Origin: Owenia fusiformis
Lineage: Eukaryota; Annelida; Polychaeta; Sabellida; Oweniidae
DNA length: 60,000 bases
Direction: 5' to 3'
Assembly (NCBI GenBank): GCA_903813345.2
Contig: CAIIXF020000007.1
Span: 24,541,564-24,601,563, forward strand
Shown: positions 47,101 to 58,562 of the stretch, in pieces
Layout: each line of letters starts with the position of its first letter
How positions within the stretch are numbered: the stretch's first letter is position 1
Made by a program: the position numbers and the translations under genes
Notes under the pieces: generated by a model
The model's database searches: none
Seen by the model: the letters and a program-made list of their open reading frames with translations, nothing else
Told to the model about the DNA's origin: nothing

Positions 47101-48101
47101 TATCGTATTCTTTCTCATGGACTTGAATCTCTAAGGTCAAAAGTATCCGATATAGGCTTCCTTGCTGGTAGAATATAAAGCAGTATAAAATCGACCTGCG
47201 AATAATGGCCAAGCTCATCTATGACCCTTGTCAGTCCTAACTGCTCATAAATGAGGGGAAACATTAAAACATTAAAACTAGCCTAAAGGAAGAGGCGCTA
47301 TAAAGGCCAAACACCCCCATGGTCAAAATGAAATGTATAAAATGTGTAAAATGAAGATTACAATGTTAAATGATTCTTTGGAAAATATCTTTATTTTTTA
47401 CTTTATTTCTATAATATTAGATAATTGAAATATATATTGCAAAGTGAAGAATAAATATTTGTCAAAATGGAGTAAATATCCTTTTATGCAAAATAAATAT
47501 AATTAAAACTTGATAGACACATAAATGAATAAATGTATGCAATATAAGGGGAAATGCGTTTGAAGCAGCCCGCGTTAGTAAAGGTGAAACAGTCGATTAG
47601 TTTAATAACATGACAACACACATATTTTAGATTGGATGTGATTAAGGATTCCGCAAAACAAAATAGTAATAAGTCGATAATAATAAAGAATAAATAAATG
47701 ATAATAAAGAAAAATAATATTTTTAGGTGAGGGATGCATCTCAGAGGTAAATTACAAGGCTCGTTGGAGGGAGGTAAGTTACAATTACTTTTGATTCATC
47801 CGCTCGTCAGCCAATAACTGTTCGCAATTGCAAACGTTTGGCCAAATTACAAATTTTGCAAAAAATATATTTTTACTAGTACGATTCTGTAAAATATTAC
47901 GCAGCTGAGTGTCTAGGATATATTCAGCACGCGTTCATTGACTAAAAGTTCTTAAGTGACTTTATTTTTGAACAAAACATGAATTATTGATTCTGTTTTC
48001 AGGTCATTGCTGACCTTCCAGACCAGGGTGCCCAAGTCCCTCCTGCCCGGTTGTATAACAAGACACGGCATGTGCCGCCATCTATCGATAGATTAAGATG
48101 A
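41172..48101 (+). CDS. Small secreted EF-hand-like protein, five exons, complete
   Basis: Exons: 41172-41227, 42831-42961, 46920-47093, 47727-47773, 48003-48101. All introns are GT-AG, and the phases match at each junction (2, 1, 1, 0), giving 168 residues and a TGA at 48099. Residues 1-19 (MKLLVSLVAFALYFAVASA) are a textbook signal peptide ending in AxA. Residues 60-71 (DSDDDMRVTREE) form an EF-hand loop with Asp at positions 1, 3 and 5 and Glu at 12. Position 6 is Met instead of Gly. A second, degenerate loop follows (about 97-110, GGGSPNFIDESD). Two Cys (46 and 124) could form a disulfide. The C-terminus is Pro/Arg-rich. I infer an extracellular calcium-binding protein of unknown role, and I do not recognise a named family. 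The 4-kb second intron is filled with transposon remains, and MITE copy 2 sits 8 bp inside intron 1. Confidence 0.87.
41236..41972. mobile_element. MITE family 'AAAGGAGTGG', copy 2 (737 bp), in intron 1
   Basis: Left end AAAGGAGTGGTATCGATATG begins eight bases after the exon 1 boundary of the EF-hand gene. The right end is diverged (CATATCGATACATTTCTTT). The interior shares the TTTTAAAAAAGTATCTTGTT and GGTTCGGAAAGACATTTCAT blocks with copies 1 and 3. Confidence 0.8.
43449..43690. mobile_element. Small hairpin MITE in intron 2 of the EF-hand gene
   Basis: Inverted ends TGCGTAGACACCACAGTTCA and its diverged complement near 43660-43690, with an inner ACCGCTTAAGG/CCTTAAGCGGT pair and a TTACCG-rich core. 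About 240 bp. Target duplication not clear. Confidence 0.68.
44101..44500. mobile_element. 400-bp MITE, TCAAAGGACGATTCTCGG ends, in intron 2
   Basis: Ends TCAAAGGACGATTCTCGG and CCGAGAATCGTCCTTTGA are perfect complements, with inner GAGAAC/GTTCTC. The same family as the 93-bp element at 16197. The interior holds two direct copies of a 188-bp unit (starting near 44157 and 44345, GAAATATTACCCAAATTAAA). No ORF and no clear target duplication. Confidence 0.8.
44845..45180. repeat. Fragment related to the 39.4-40.5 kb repeat, in intron 2
   Basis: Begins with ACACGCCGGTGATCGTG, a poly-G tract and TTCAACAAATCTGGAAGA, as in 39430-39520. It continues with the inverted counterpart of 40160-40400 (TATGTTAGGTCTTCTG, TCTAAGATATGAGATCTGTT). 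Confidence 0.7.
45249..45905 (+). pseudogene. Decayed Tc1/mariner-type transposase, catalytic part
   Basis: Conceptual translation gives the pieces of a DDE/D transposase in order. VRFSDESHFLLSEHVN carries the first Asp. Next come a W..S.KCTAWAAIS-type strand and an FWAVLEGRRGFNRQEQWF segment. After that is KDGATPHT with the second Asp, and finally HSPDLNDPDFYLWDY with the third acidic residue. It is broken by a frameshift near 45509, a TAG at 45629-45631 (where the family has Gln before the second Asp) and a TGA at 45860. The N-terminal helix-turn-helix part is missing. It lies in intron 2 of the EF-hand gene on the same strand, between two unrelated repeats, and shows no terminal repeats of its own. 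It is dead. Confidence 0.85.
45918..46645. mobile_element. MITE family 'AAAGGAGTGG', copy 3 (728 bp), in intron 2
   Basis: Left end AAAGAATGGGCATCGATATG and right end CATATCGATACCTATCCTTT are diverged copies of the family ends. The interior keeps the TGAATACTTTTTTAAAATCA and AAGACATTTCATTCTCAAGA blocks. It ends about 275 bp before exon 3 of the EF-hand gene. Confidence 0.8.
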
Positions 48102-48128
48102 ACATTTGATATACTGTCGTTTATTAAT

Positions 48129-48134
48129 AATAAA
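48129..48134 (+). terminator. Poly(A) signal of the EF-hand gene
   Basis: AATAAA lies 28 bp after the stop codon at 48099-48101 and would give a very short 3' UTR. Confidence 0.6.
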
Positions 48135-50690
48135 CATAAAACTCTTTAAAAACCTAATGACTGTTATAAGGCTGAAAGAAAACGTCCATGACTTCAGGCC
48201 CGTAGCCGAGGGGGGGGGGGGGAGGGAGGGTGGTGGTTCGATGAGTCCGAGCCCCCTCCCCGGGTCAAAAATTCTTTCATAATCATGCAGTTTTTCACCA
48301 TTCTGAACACTTTTCCCATGATTTTTGGCGTCTTAGAATTTCTGCTGCATTTTAACTCAACATACATCTTAATCTTCAGTAACTACAACTCGTCCGATTG
48401 CAATAAAGATAAAGAAAGGTAACTTATGGTTAGCAGATGTTCTTAGTAGCGTAACTAGCCAATAAAAGTTTTCAGGCAGAAGTGGCGTCTTTTTATAAGT
48501 TGGTTCATTGTTTCAAACTTTACGATTTCGTAAATGAGATAAATGGTACCAAACTGTATGGACAAACTAGGTTGATTGATGTATTATGTTTCGTATGTGA
48601 ATTGTGAAGTATACAGGCATACGTATTTAGATGTCAAATTATTTGATTCATTTGAAAACAAATGGGATACAAGGCATTAACATTTAATATGTAACCACCT
48701 GTCATTTGTTGCAAACACCGAACTCCGGATGTCGTAATATAAGGTTTAGTTTGAGAACTCATAATTACCCTTTCAGTCAATTCATGATATAATGTTCATT
48801 GAAGGTAGTTTTTTGGTCATTTTGATCTTACTTTCTAAAACACTGATCAGTATCAAGCGAAGGTAACGGGTGGGTGTTCTAAGATGGCGGACGGTAATTG
48901 TCGATTTCGATATTTTTAGTTTTTATCGAATTAAACTACTTTATAGTTGATGTAATGCATTGATATTTGAACCAAATAATATAAGGATTATATGACACGA
49001 GAACTGTGGGTGCGGGTGTGAATTAACGTAAACGTAAATCAGGCACGTAATTCACTTTTGCAGTCAAAATAATACAATTACATTACAAAAATAGTGACAA
49101 CTTTGAAAAAATAAGCGATTGAAAGGACCACTGACATTGCGCATTATATCAATTACGGTTTTTATCGAAAGATTTGTCCGCTACATGGTGCACGGTGGAT
49201 CAGCATGCTATTTTTCATAAAAACACTATGAACAGTTTATTTTTTAAACTCTGTCGTTTTACTAAAAGCAAATTACCTACTAGGCTTTGGGTCCGTGTTT
49301 CTGAGAAATTAAAAATTACGAACTATCATTTAAAAATGTGACATTTCAAACCATGAAGATGTTGCGATGTTCTTATTTAAAGTATCATTCATGTCGAGTT
49401 CAGTAACCATGGCAATAACAAATAGTTGAATTTCAGGAAAATTAGGATCCTGTCGTAGATACGATAGGTTGACATTGGCACGCCAGGGAGCTTTTAAAGG
49501 CAGCTTAAAGGCAGGACAATAGACCATTCCAGTAAATCATGCCATCTATTGGTTATGATGTCATGCAGAACTAGGATTAAAATATTGCTAATTTTCTTTC
49601 ATTTTTGCTTACAAAGATTGCTGCCTGTAAAGTATCATAAACCTAGCCAATATACAATAGTTTAAATCGAGGGGAGACGGGCATGTCCAATTCGTTTGCT
49701 TGTCTTGTTTTAACCAAGGACGTCCTTGTTTTAACTTACTTAAAAATAACAAAACGGGTAAGTAAAATTTGACAACGAAATGTTGAATACAACTGACATG
49801 TATACGTATTCAAAGTCGAATTTAATACACAATATTATACTGAATAAAATAAATAAACAAATGGGTTTTTCAATTTTTTTATTTACTCATACATTCTGAA
49901 AGTGCCAAGAAAGCACCAAATAGCATCTTAAAATTGTAAAATTTTCTAGCGAAGTAGGCCACCATCTCCGCCCCTGCCCCCCGCACCCCCAAATAATTTG
50001 AAAAAATGATTTCATCAAATAGCACCTTGATATGATCAATGTTAACTGGGGGACAAACAAACCCCTTGACCCCCTGGGGGCCCGGGCCCCCTTACCTTGG
50101 GTGGACCCAGAAAAAATTTGGGCCAAAAAGGCCTGAAAGCCCCAAAAGTGGGCCTTTTTGGTCATTACTGGGCCTTTTAAAGCCTTATTTTTAATTTCAG
50201 GCCAAATTTTGAAAAATGGGCCTCAAAATTTGGGCCCAATAAAATTTTGTGTTTTAGGGGCCCAAGTTTTTTTCACTGACCTGAAATTTGCCCCCCCCCC
50301 TTATTGGTTCCCAGATCCGCCCCTGCCCCCCTCTGCCACCCAATCCCACCCCACCTCACCCTCTCATCCTCTTTGACACCCATCCTCAAAACATTAATTG
50401 ACTCATAAACTTTGAAATTGCCCAGAAAACATCTAAAAGGTGTACATTTTTTCAGTGGAGCGGGTCAATCCTCACCCCCCCCATACAATGACACTTTAAA
50501 AGTGCCGAGAAATCACCGAGTGACATAATGATATCATAAAAGTTTCTGGTACACCACCCCAAAAAACTAAAGCATTCATTCATTTACTCAAACACATTAA
50601 AAGTGCTCAGAATTACATGTAACCAGACACCATCCCCTAGATTTGGTTCTAGTTCAAACTGACTTTCTTATAAATTGTAAATAAAAATAG
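48135..50690. other. No gene seen; repeat fragments
   Basis: Contains a poly-G/AG-rich tract near 48210-48260 followed by TCATGCAGTTTTTCACCATTC, which also occurs near 54690 and, inverted, near 8105-8140 (a dispersed repeat). About 70 bp at 48913-48980 match 43325-43395 (GTTTTTATCGAATTAAAC). At 49960-50330 there are GC-rich, self-similar stretches (CCGCCCCTGCCCCCC twice; GGGCCTTTTTGG, AATTTGGGCC). No ORF that I trust. Confidence 0.5.
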
Positions 50691-50694
50691 CCTG

Positions 50695-50813
50695 GCAGTC
50701 ACAGAGAACTAACTATTTACATATGATTTATGATTTGTATCGTTTAGTGTATTTTTTACTTAAAAAATACTAAAGACGATCTATAACCATATGTAAATAG
50801 TTCCTCTGTGATA
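50695..50813. repeat. Near-complete hairpin (about 119 bp)
   Basis: CAGTCACAGAGAACTAACTA and following bases pair with TAGTTCCTCTGTGATAG on the other side. The stem continues through ATTTACATATG/CATATGTAAAT to a tiny loop near 50760. It is probably a very short MITE. Confidence 0.7.
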
Positions 50814-51237
50814 GAGTCCATCGTGCAGATATATATTGTTCGTATTTGAAACGCCCTTATTCAATAAAATTAAACGCTCGTATATTTGACGTGATGTCTC
50901 GAGACTTCAGACGAGAGTAGACGAAATTTTAAAATTTTAAAAACAAAAACAATGCTGATGAATGATTGATGATACATCATACAAAGTATGTCATATATTC
51001 ACGGGAGAGAAAGCTGTGATGGTACTGATTTCTTCAACATTTCAGGTAAATAGTGCATGGTATATTATTCTCAGTTATAAACGCCCGACTAAGGCTAAAC
51101 GCTAAAGCAACATGAGAAATTCAAATTTTCAAATTTATTATTATTGTATTTCAATCCCCATCAGGGGTCATATACAAAGCATACAAATAACTACAAACTA
51201 CTTAAGTACAAAAATGAAATATAAATGTGTAATGCCC

Positions 51238-51298
51238 ACGGATGGTGGGAAGTCCTCCATATATTACTTAGATAGATGGAGGACCTCCCACCATCCGT
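51238..51298. repeat. Strong hairpin in the LINE 3' UTR
   Basis: ACGGATGGTGGGAAGTCCTC plus CAT pairs with the mirrored copy ending at 51298, 22 of 23 bases, with a 15-bp loop. It sits between the LINE ORF and its tail. It might be the 3' structure recognised by the LINE reverse transcriptase, or an inserted hairpin. Confidence 0.65.
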
Positions 51299-51492
51299 AA
51301 TAATGCCACTAGACCCACTAGTATATGTGAATAAATACATACTAGTATATATGTGGCTAGTAGACACAACATGACAAAGAATATAGATGGTCATAGTCTA
51401 AATATTACTAGCTTTAGTACAGTAGATTATACTAAGTAGTGTCCGTTAAGACTACCAAGGGTCATGACATATTATTAATAAACTGGCTTTGT

Positions 51493-51906
51493 TTAAGTTA
51501 CATCGCACGATGAAATAAATTTTGCGACCAGGTTTATCTCGGTACCTTCACAAGTCATACAATAAAGGAAGAAATTAAAATTGTCAAGTTTTGAGCATTC
51601 GGGGGCCGTCTTTTCTAGCATAAATTTTAAGAATTCTCTCTGGTAAATGTATTTGTGGCATTTTGAAACAAAATGTAATTCATCGTCCACTAAACCGCAT
51701 GTTTCACATAGCCTTATTGCTCTAGGAATAATTGGTCTGGTGTATCTTCCTTTTTCGATTAATAACTTATGGTTTGAAATTCTAAAGCGAGTTAGTGCTT
51801 TTCTTGCCTGTGAACATTTGACATCCAACAGGTAGTTTTCAAAACTAAATAACTTTTTAAATTTTCTATAGGTTGACAATTTGTTAGAAATAGTTGGATC
51901 TTTCAA
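51493..51906 (-). pseudogene. C-terminal part of a LINE ORF2 (zinc-knuckle region)
   Basis: 137-codon minus ORF, open a little further upstream. It matches the C-terminal region that follows the reverse transcriptase in many invertebrate LINEs: KLSTYRKFK, then RFRISNHKLLIEKGRY, then RLCETCGLVDDELHFVSKC, in which C-x2-C-x7-H-x4-C is the terminal zinc-binding motif. The endonuclease and reverse transcriptase domains are missing, so it cannot move by itself. The remaining frame is intact to its natural stop, which suggests a fairly recent insertion. Confidence 0.8.
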
Positions 51907-52066
51907 GTCCTTATTAAGTGTCTGACTTACCTTCTAAAGGTTAGAACCCGAATCTTAATGAAACCATATGTCATACCGTAAGTCAGACTCCCAAACGTCA
52001 GCTAACTCTTATATTTAGCATGTTAGCGACGCAGTCAGGCCTTGAAAAAAGTAGTAGAGTATAGGC

Positions 52067-52303
52067 TAGTTGGGGACAAAAATAAATGACAGGTCGATTT
52101 TCGATCACCATTTCCTAATTATGGTGGTCTGAAAGCCCATAATTTCCAATATTGTCTAGATACATATCCCTTAAAATTTGTATATTTTACATTTTGTATA
52201 ATCTCATCCACTGATTTATGGCCTCTTGTAAATTCTCTTATTTTTAACATGGGAAATCCTCACTTCAGCAAATCCACCTGTCATTTATTTATGTCCCCAA
52301 CTG
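52067..52303. mobile_element. Tc1/mariner-type MITE (about 237 bp)
   Basis: The right end reads ATGTCCCCAACTG followed by TA at 52304-52305. The left end reads TAGTTGGGGACAAAAATAAA, so its first base and target TA appear mutated. Inner complement: AATAAATGACAGGT/ACCTGTCATTTATT. Only TA-type insertion is compatible. Confidence 0.7.
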
Positions 52304-52869
52304 TAGATTGCTTTGTGTAAACTAAGTAAGTCTGGAGGGTCGGGCAAGCCCTCCGATGAGTGTGTACTTCTTATTAAGAGTATAAGGGAGGTCGTTTTTG
52401 ATGCTTCCTGAAATTTGTAGAAAATGATTGTTAGATATCATATATCCAGTAAAAACATAAGAAATCCTTTCAATAATCGACATGCTGATTCAAACAACAC
52501 TAGATCTACAGAGCAAAGTTACCCAAAATGGTAGCAATGATATCCATCCACTAATTGCTGAGAAATCTGAAGAATATGTAAAGAAGTGATTAAAATGCAA
52601 AAACCAACAATTTTCACCTCCAAATTATTAGCTCCAGAGTTGATTTCTTCCTCAAGACACGTCCACTGTTAAAAATTGGTAGTTCCTAGAGTTCTTTGTT
52701 TCCTTAGGTTCATTCCCGTAGATTAACTAGGACAGCCTATAACGACTGCTATCCGCAAAAAGATGCATGAAATTAGAAGTTTCGAAACTGAAAGTTGAAA
52801 AATGGCGACTTCCTGTGTTTCCCAGCCCATTGAATCCTTGCATCCTTTCAGATCATGCAGTCCTATTCA

Positions 52870-53317
52870 CAGGCCTGTCAACTTGAGACCATCTAGGCTA
52901 ACATGAGTGACTTCCAAATGTAGAACACCTTCCTTCAAATTTTGGACACCTTACTGAACACTGGTCAATTTTGGACACTTAAGATTTTTCCCCCTCGCTA
53001 ATGCTCGCGGTTCACAAGTCCGTCAACAGATGGGGGGGGGGGTTGGTGCAAATATTTGCATGATATATACACATAATTTGGACCAAATGCGTGACATGAA
53101 CGGCAATCGCATGCAAAGACCGAACGAAATGCGTTTTCTATTTTTCGTCGTTCTGTATTTTACCATGTCGGCATTTATATAAAGGGTTTTTTAAAAATAT
53201 TAACAAAATGCGTGATTTGCGTTATATTTGATCATACATGCTAAATTAATGCGTGATTTCTATTTTTCCAGCAAATGCGTGACAATCACGCCTAATGCGT
53301 GAGGGTTGACAGGGCTG
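52870..53317. mobile_element. hAT-like MITE (448 bp), CAGGCCTGTCAAC ends, TSD TATTCA
   Basis: Ends CAGGCCTGTCAAC and GTTGACAGGGCTG. A perfect 6-bp duplication TATTCA lies at 52864-52869 and 53318-53323. The interior repeats an AATGCGTGA motif several times towards the right end (53210-53305). CAG...CTG ends suggest hAT, although 6 bp is shorter than the usual 8. Confidence 0.82.
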
Positions 53318-53323
53318 TATTCA

Positions 53324-55329
53324 AAAACTTCCCGTTCGGTTATATGGTGAGAAAAATATCCCACGAAAGAAAAAAGATTTTGCTATATTTATAGTGAGCA
53401 TTGATTTTTGGGTCTGTAAAAAGCACGTAGGACCTGATTATCCCACTGATTTACTGAGATCACTAAAAATATAATTCAATTTTTTGGTTCAAAATTATAA
53501 TCTGTTAGCGGTCCCTGACACTCCTACTAGCTATTACCAAACATTAATTTTCAATACATGTTCACATACATGTGCCATACATCTACAAAGTAGCAAACTA
53601 GTGTTTTAAGTACTACCATGAAAAAAACAAAATGCCAAGTAGGTTGTATTGACCTACTGGCATCGCAGTGATATAGGCCAAGCCCTAGTCTATATCCAAT
53701 ACACCGAATATCCTGAAAATTCAGTCTATTGATCATCATGTCCCTCTTGTGGGAAAAACAGGAAATTTTGTGTACAAAATTATCAATTTTAGGAAGCTTC
53801 ACTTCCCAAAAATAAAATTATAACAATTCAATTAAATAGTAAGGTACAATTAAATGCTATTATAAGGAACACAGCATATTGTCAAATGGAAATAAAGCTA
53901 GGTGAAGTAACAAATATGCAAATTAATTTACTCCATCGGCCATTTTGAATGGTACTTCCTATGTAAACAAATATTTTTCAATCCCAGATTTTAACATTTG
54001 TAGGCTACAGTCTGAATATTTTCATTCCAAATTACAAAAAATTTCAGACTAGAGGATATAGTCTAGGCGAAGCCCCCCATTCTCTATAGTATGTACCAAT
54101 GGCTTAAAACGTCGTTTTAGTACGTCACATTGGCGATAGGTGGCGCATCCCTATTATCGCCCAAGATAAAATATTACTTAAATGATTAATTGAGAGTGAG
54201 AGTCGAAGTTTAACGGAGGACCCATCTACTATGTAATTTTGGTCAAGTCAGGCCTGTTTTCAGGGGGCACTGTAGTTGGAAGTTCAATACAATAAGTAAT
54301 AAATATCAGGTTAGGAAAGATCCATGTAGAATATCATTTCTACAAGGATACTGCACACATGTCCTGCAGTGTGATTGGTCATAAGGTGGAGTGCAGATCA
54401 TTTTACAAATTTTACGAATTATGCAGTACTTACACTCGCTTATCTTGCCATAATAGCAAGATTGGGGTATGAAATATGTTTTTCTATGTCCTTTAGGGTG
54501 TAAACTCTGGCCTGTATTAGTGCCAAATCTCAAAAATCATGATAAAGATGTGTATAAACCAATATTTATAAACATCAATATTTTTGACGAAAAAGATTCC
54601 TCACTTGTAGTTTTAAATAATAGTACGAAGGAAATTCTGTCTACTGTGCCAGGGGGGGAGGGTTGGTCTAAAAAAAAATCCCTTCAAAATCATGCAGTTT
54701 TTCACCATTCTGAGCCTTCTTCAAGCGATTTCAAAGTTGTCAAAAGTGAATCCCTCTGGTTATTTTTAAAAAGTGAACCGGCCCCTTGGCAAATCCTGGA
54801 TATGGGCCTGCAAGTATTTACGTATTATCAGGCTTATCTCCTCATCTTAGCCTTGACCCTCTGTAAGGCTATAAGCTTGGACCTAGACATACAGTAACTG
54901 ATGAAAACCTTGAGTTATGCAGTACGATATGAGCGCAGGGCTATACTTTGAGTTGCTATGCCCACATGGGGATGTCTGATCTTGGGGGATCCGGGGTTAT
55001 GCTCCCAGGGAATTTTCTTTGAAGACGTAATTTGATGCAATCTGAGCATTTTCTATCAACTTGAAATAGTTCTATTCTGATAAAGGTTAAATATACAAAT
55101 ACAGAATCATCAATAAATGTGCAAATAAATGTATTTATGACACATTTTAAATTTTTTTGAAATTCATTTGGTACGCACGGGCATAGTATGGATAACAGGC
55201 GCTACGCCCATTTAGACTCTATTGATTGGAGGAGAAACTTGTAGTCTGCCCTCACAAATATGGGAGTACGGACAGAGCTGGTAGGATAGAATCTCTACAG
55301 AAATTTTAGGTCGAAGTACATACTTTCAG
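53324..55329. other. No gene seen; upstream of the CCDC177-like exons
   Basis: The earlier exons of the CCDC177-like gene should lie here or further left, but I could not identify one with the right phase. The 142-codon ORF at 54469-54897 includes the dispersed ATCATGCAGTTTTTCACC repeat and is rejected. Confidence 0.4.
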
Positions 55330-58300
55330 GAACAAAGCTAAACACAAGTCGCACTCTGACAAGTCCTCTACCAGCCAGGGATGTATTTCTCAATGTGACA
55401 GGACATTCTAGCCAGGATGACATCAACCTCTACAATTTCGAAAGATTGGAGTATGCTGAGAGCAGATATGTTCTCACCAGTCCTCGCTCTCTGGAAGCTT
55501 GTTCTAGGCTTAACATCAAGGTACTGTCTTCTAGTTCATAAATGAATATGTATAACTTCCAAACTCTCCTGTAAGATTATTGAATCGTCCTGTTCCCATG
55601 TTTTTTCAAACGTTAACAGACAGGCAATATAAAAGTGACTCAATTAAGATGACAGCTGAATTTCAAAATGGCAACCATGTTTCATTAAAACATAATCTTT
55701 GATAATTCAAATACCAGTAGATGGATTTGGCTTTATATTGCCGCTATTTATCAAAACATGTTTTGTTCGGTGGAATTTGCTACTCCGTGGAGTTGCTGTT
55801 TTTCTAGTTTCCAAAGCATTGACAAGTAGTAAAAACCCATTATTTTGCACTAATAATTGGAAATGTGAGAGAAAATAGTAACTTCGACATCAGTTATTAC
55901 TGGTATGATATCAACTTCAATTTTGCTAACACATTAAGTTTTGCTGTCGTATAAATTCACTTATTTAGTTAATTTGTAGTTAGTTAAGAAAAAATCCTTT
56001 GTATATTCATATTTATTAACAGAACAGGGGGGAGGGAGATTTCCCAAAGATGACCTTTCATATTAGCATGTTCGAAAATTTTTTTATAAACAGGCCTCAC
56101 TTGCCATTGAAATGGATCTCCAAATGTTCGCTGTATGTAGTTTTATGAGTATTCTCTACAAGTATGAATCGAGTAACTTCAATAGTATTACCGTAGGTTT
56201 GAAATGATGATGTTGAACTGATGTTAACGCCATTCCCACGATTTCAAATTTAACTGCATTGTATGTGCAACACTGATACGGGATCTGATACGGGATTTTG
56301 GCTGATACGGGATTTTTCAAATAACACTTTTATTCCCTGTTATTTTCCCAGGGAAAACATGTTATTATGGAATAAAGGTAGTCTATTCGCCCGGGTGTCT
56401 AGGTAAGTTGATTTTGTATCTAAGTTGTATTGTTTTATTGATGATTGTTCACATGATCACATTCTGCAATTTGATTGGAGATGATGTAATGGGGAATCCC
56501 CAAATACGATAGAATATGAAAGAATTATGGGAGCTACTCACTTCTTCTGTGTAAAGAACATACGATAAAGCTTTTTAAATCTGAAATCTATAAGATTTTA
56601 TAATCTCGGGATATAAAAGTAAAGGATATCCTGGATACTAACTTTACCAACTTTCTATTCTTCTAGCCTGTTGAACTAGTGTACAGACCACTACTGGAAT
56701 ACCAGGAGGATCTGGAACAGGATGGTGTTCCATTGAGGCAAATCTTCAACCTATATGACAGAGAAGAAGCCAGTAGACAAAGTTAGAGCCCATTTACTTG
56801 AATAATAAGTACTGCCATTTCCAATAGCTTGATTTCAATTTAGCCTTCCCCAGTTACAGTTCTGATTGGCTGATCAGAATCCTGCAATCCAATCAGAAAC
56901 TTGAAAAGTGCTCAAATTGGCGAAAAACTGCATGATTTGGAAAGAAGTTTTGGCTTGAACCTCCTGAACCTCAACCCACTTGGCTGGGCCTGAACTGATA
57001 CTGGTCCATGCTGTTGATTATTGGACGCAACAATATTTTTGATTTATTGATATTCTTACTGCAATTAATGTTTACTTCTAACAGTTCTCAGGAATCATAA
57101 TGAATGGAGAAAGGATAAATTGGAATAATAGTCATAAAATTGTATTCATTACATAGGCAAATGATTTCTATTAGAAATAAATATATACGTTAACAAGGTA
57201 CATTTCTGTATTTTAAAGAGAAACTGAGATTGTGTCGAGAGGAAAGACAGCGCATTATAGAGGATGATTTGGAGGCAATATCCCCACGTCAGAAATCGCC
57301 AATAATAACTGGAGGCAGAACTGGCCATGTAGAATCTGTCACATTATCAGCCAAATCATCATTAAAGGAAAAACCAACTGAAGGTGAATAATCCATTTAT
57401 TTTGTAAGCCCAGGTTATGTAAAATTATCTGTCTATGTGTCCTCCCTCAACATTACTGGGACAAATTTAAACTTCTATATGCATTGAGTGGTATGCACAT
57501 TAATTTAAGTTCTTTCAATGGTTTCTGTTCGACCTGTCATTGTAGTTTCCCAAGCTATCTTCATTTTTGAGAAATTGGCAATTTTTTTGTCAAAAAATCA
57601 CTTTTGTATCAGATGGACCTCACAAAGTGAGGTCATGGTCTTTAATTATTGGTTTTACTGAAAATATCTGTGTTGTTTCATAGATGGTGATACAGGATCA
57701 TTTAATTCTGGGAGATTGCAGAGAAATAGAACAGCATGGAATACATCTATAGGACACACTAGGGTCACGAATGATGAACTAAACAAAAGGCAAGTCCTAT
57801 TATGTATGGTGGGCTATCACATGTTCAAGGCTATCATGATTGGTAGGCTATCATGATTGGAAGGCTGTCATGTATAAAAATTGTATTTGTAGGTATAATG
57901 TGACATCAATAAATATTCTGTATTAATAGATGTCGCCTTATCCTATGATAAAGGATTTCACAAGGATGCAATTATTTTTCTCTTATTCTTTATTATATAT
58001 ATCAGAAGACACGTGTTTAATTTAGAAAACATCTCTAAAATGCGTTACATGCACAATTTGGGACTAAATAGATGGACCCACTTTCATAAACATCAGTAAC
58101 CTCTCTAACAAGACCACGAAGCATCCCTTTATTTTACTTTCCTGATTTTTCAAATGAGCAGAGCAGTCTAGAACTTTTTTAAATAATGGAGAGTTTCAGA
58201 TTAAAAACTTATTTTTTCCTTTATTAGGGCTCGAGAAATCTATGAGAGTGGAAAACTTGCATATAAATCCCCTTCTCCCAGTGGACCCAGGAAGTCCAGC

Positions 58301-58338
58301 TCTCAACCTAACATCAGCAAGAGAAGGTCAAGGTCAAG
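55330..58338 (+). CDS. CCDC177-like coiled-coil protein, internal exons (partial)
   Basis: Five consecutive exons join in phase: 55330-55522, 56667-56781, 57219-57383, 57684-57789, 58228-58338. The first exon needs one base from an unseen upstream exon, and the last ends at a GTGAGT donor with two bases left, so both ends are open. The clearest match is the conserved core of the CCDC177 family: SRYVLTSPRSLEACSRLNIK, then PVELVYRPLLEY, then GVPLRQIFNLYDREE, and a basic KKLRLCREERQRIIEDD segment that starts the coiled-coil region. Later exons are Ser/Arg-rich and low-complexity, as in vertebrate members. The function is unknown; nothing here indicates a catalytic site. The intron after 57789 uses a GC donor (AG|GCAAGT). 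Confidence 0.85.
57790..57795 (+). promoter_or_regulatory. GC-type 5' splice site
   Basis: Exon ends AAAAG at 57789, followed by GCAAGT. The downstream acceptor TTATTAG ends at 58227. Both flanking exons are in phase, which fixes this junction. The rest of the donor fits the consensus well, as usual for GC-AG introns. Confidence 0.8.
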
Positions 58339-58562
58339 GTGAGTTGTCTTTTATAGAAATGTAACATTGACGACGACAATCTGATTGGTCCATGTGAAAT
58401 AGATCTTATATTTTTATGCTGTGTGTTACATAATCTGTATTACACTCTGATCTCACCATTTCACACATTTTGATTTCTGAAACATTACTTTATGCTGGAA
58501 AAACATACTAAAGACCATATATCCAAAACTTGTCTTGTGCCTTTTGAAATGCATACTAGCTT

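Larger units (their letters stand above)
51112..51935 (-). mobile_element. 5'-truncated LINE (non-LTR retrotransposon) 3' fragment
   Basis: On the minus strand, the end of the LINE ORF (next entry) is followed by about 370 bp of 3' UTR. This ends in a short AAT-type run near 51135-51150, the usual kind of simple tail for such elements. A stop codon just upstream of the ORF near 51930 marks the 5' break. Confidence 0.7.

Noticed and set aside
54469-54897. 142-codon ORF just before the CCDC177-like exons
   Set aside because: Its middle is a dispersed repeat also found near 8105 and 48280, and it does not splice in phase to the exon at 55330.
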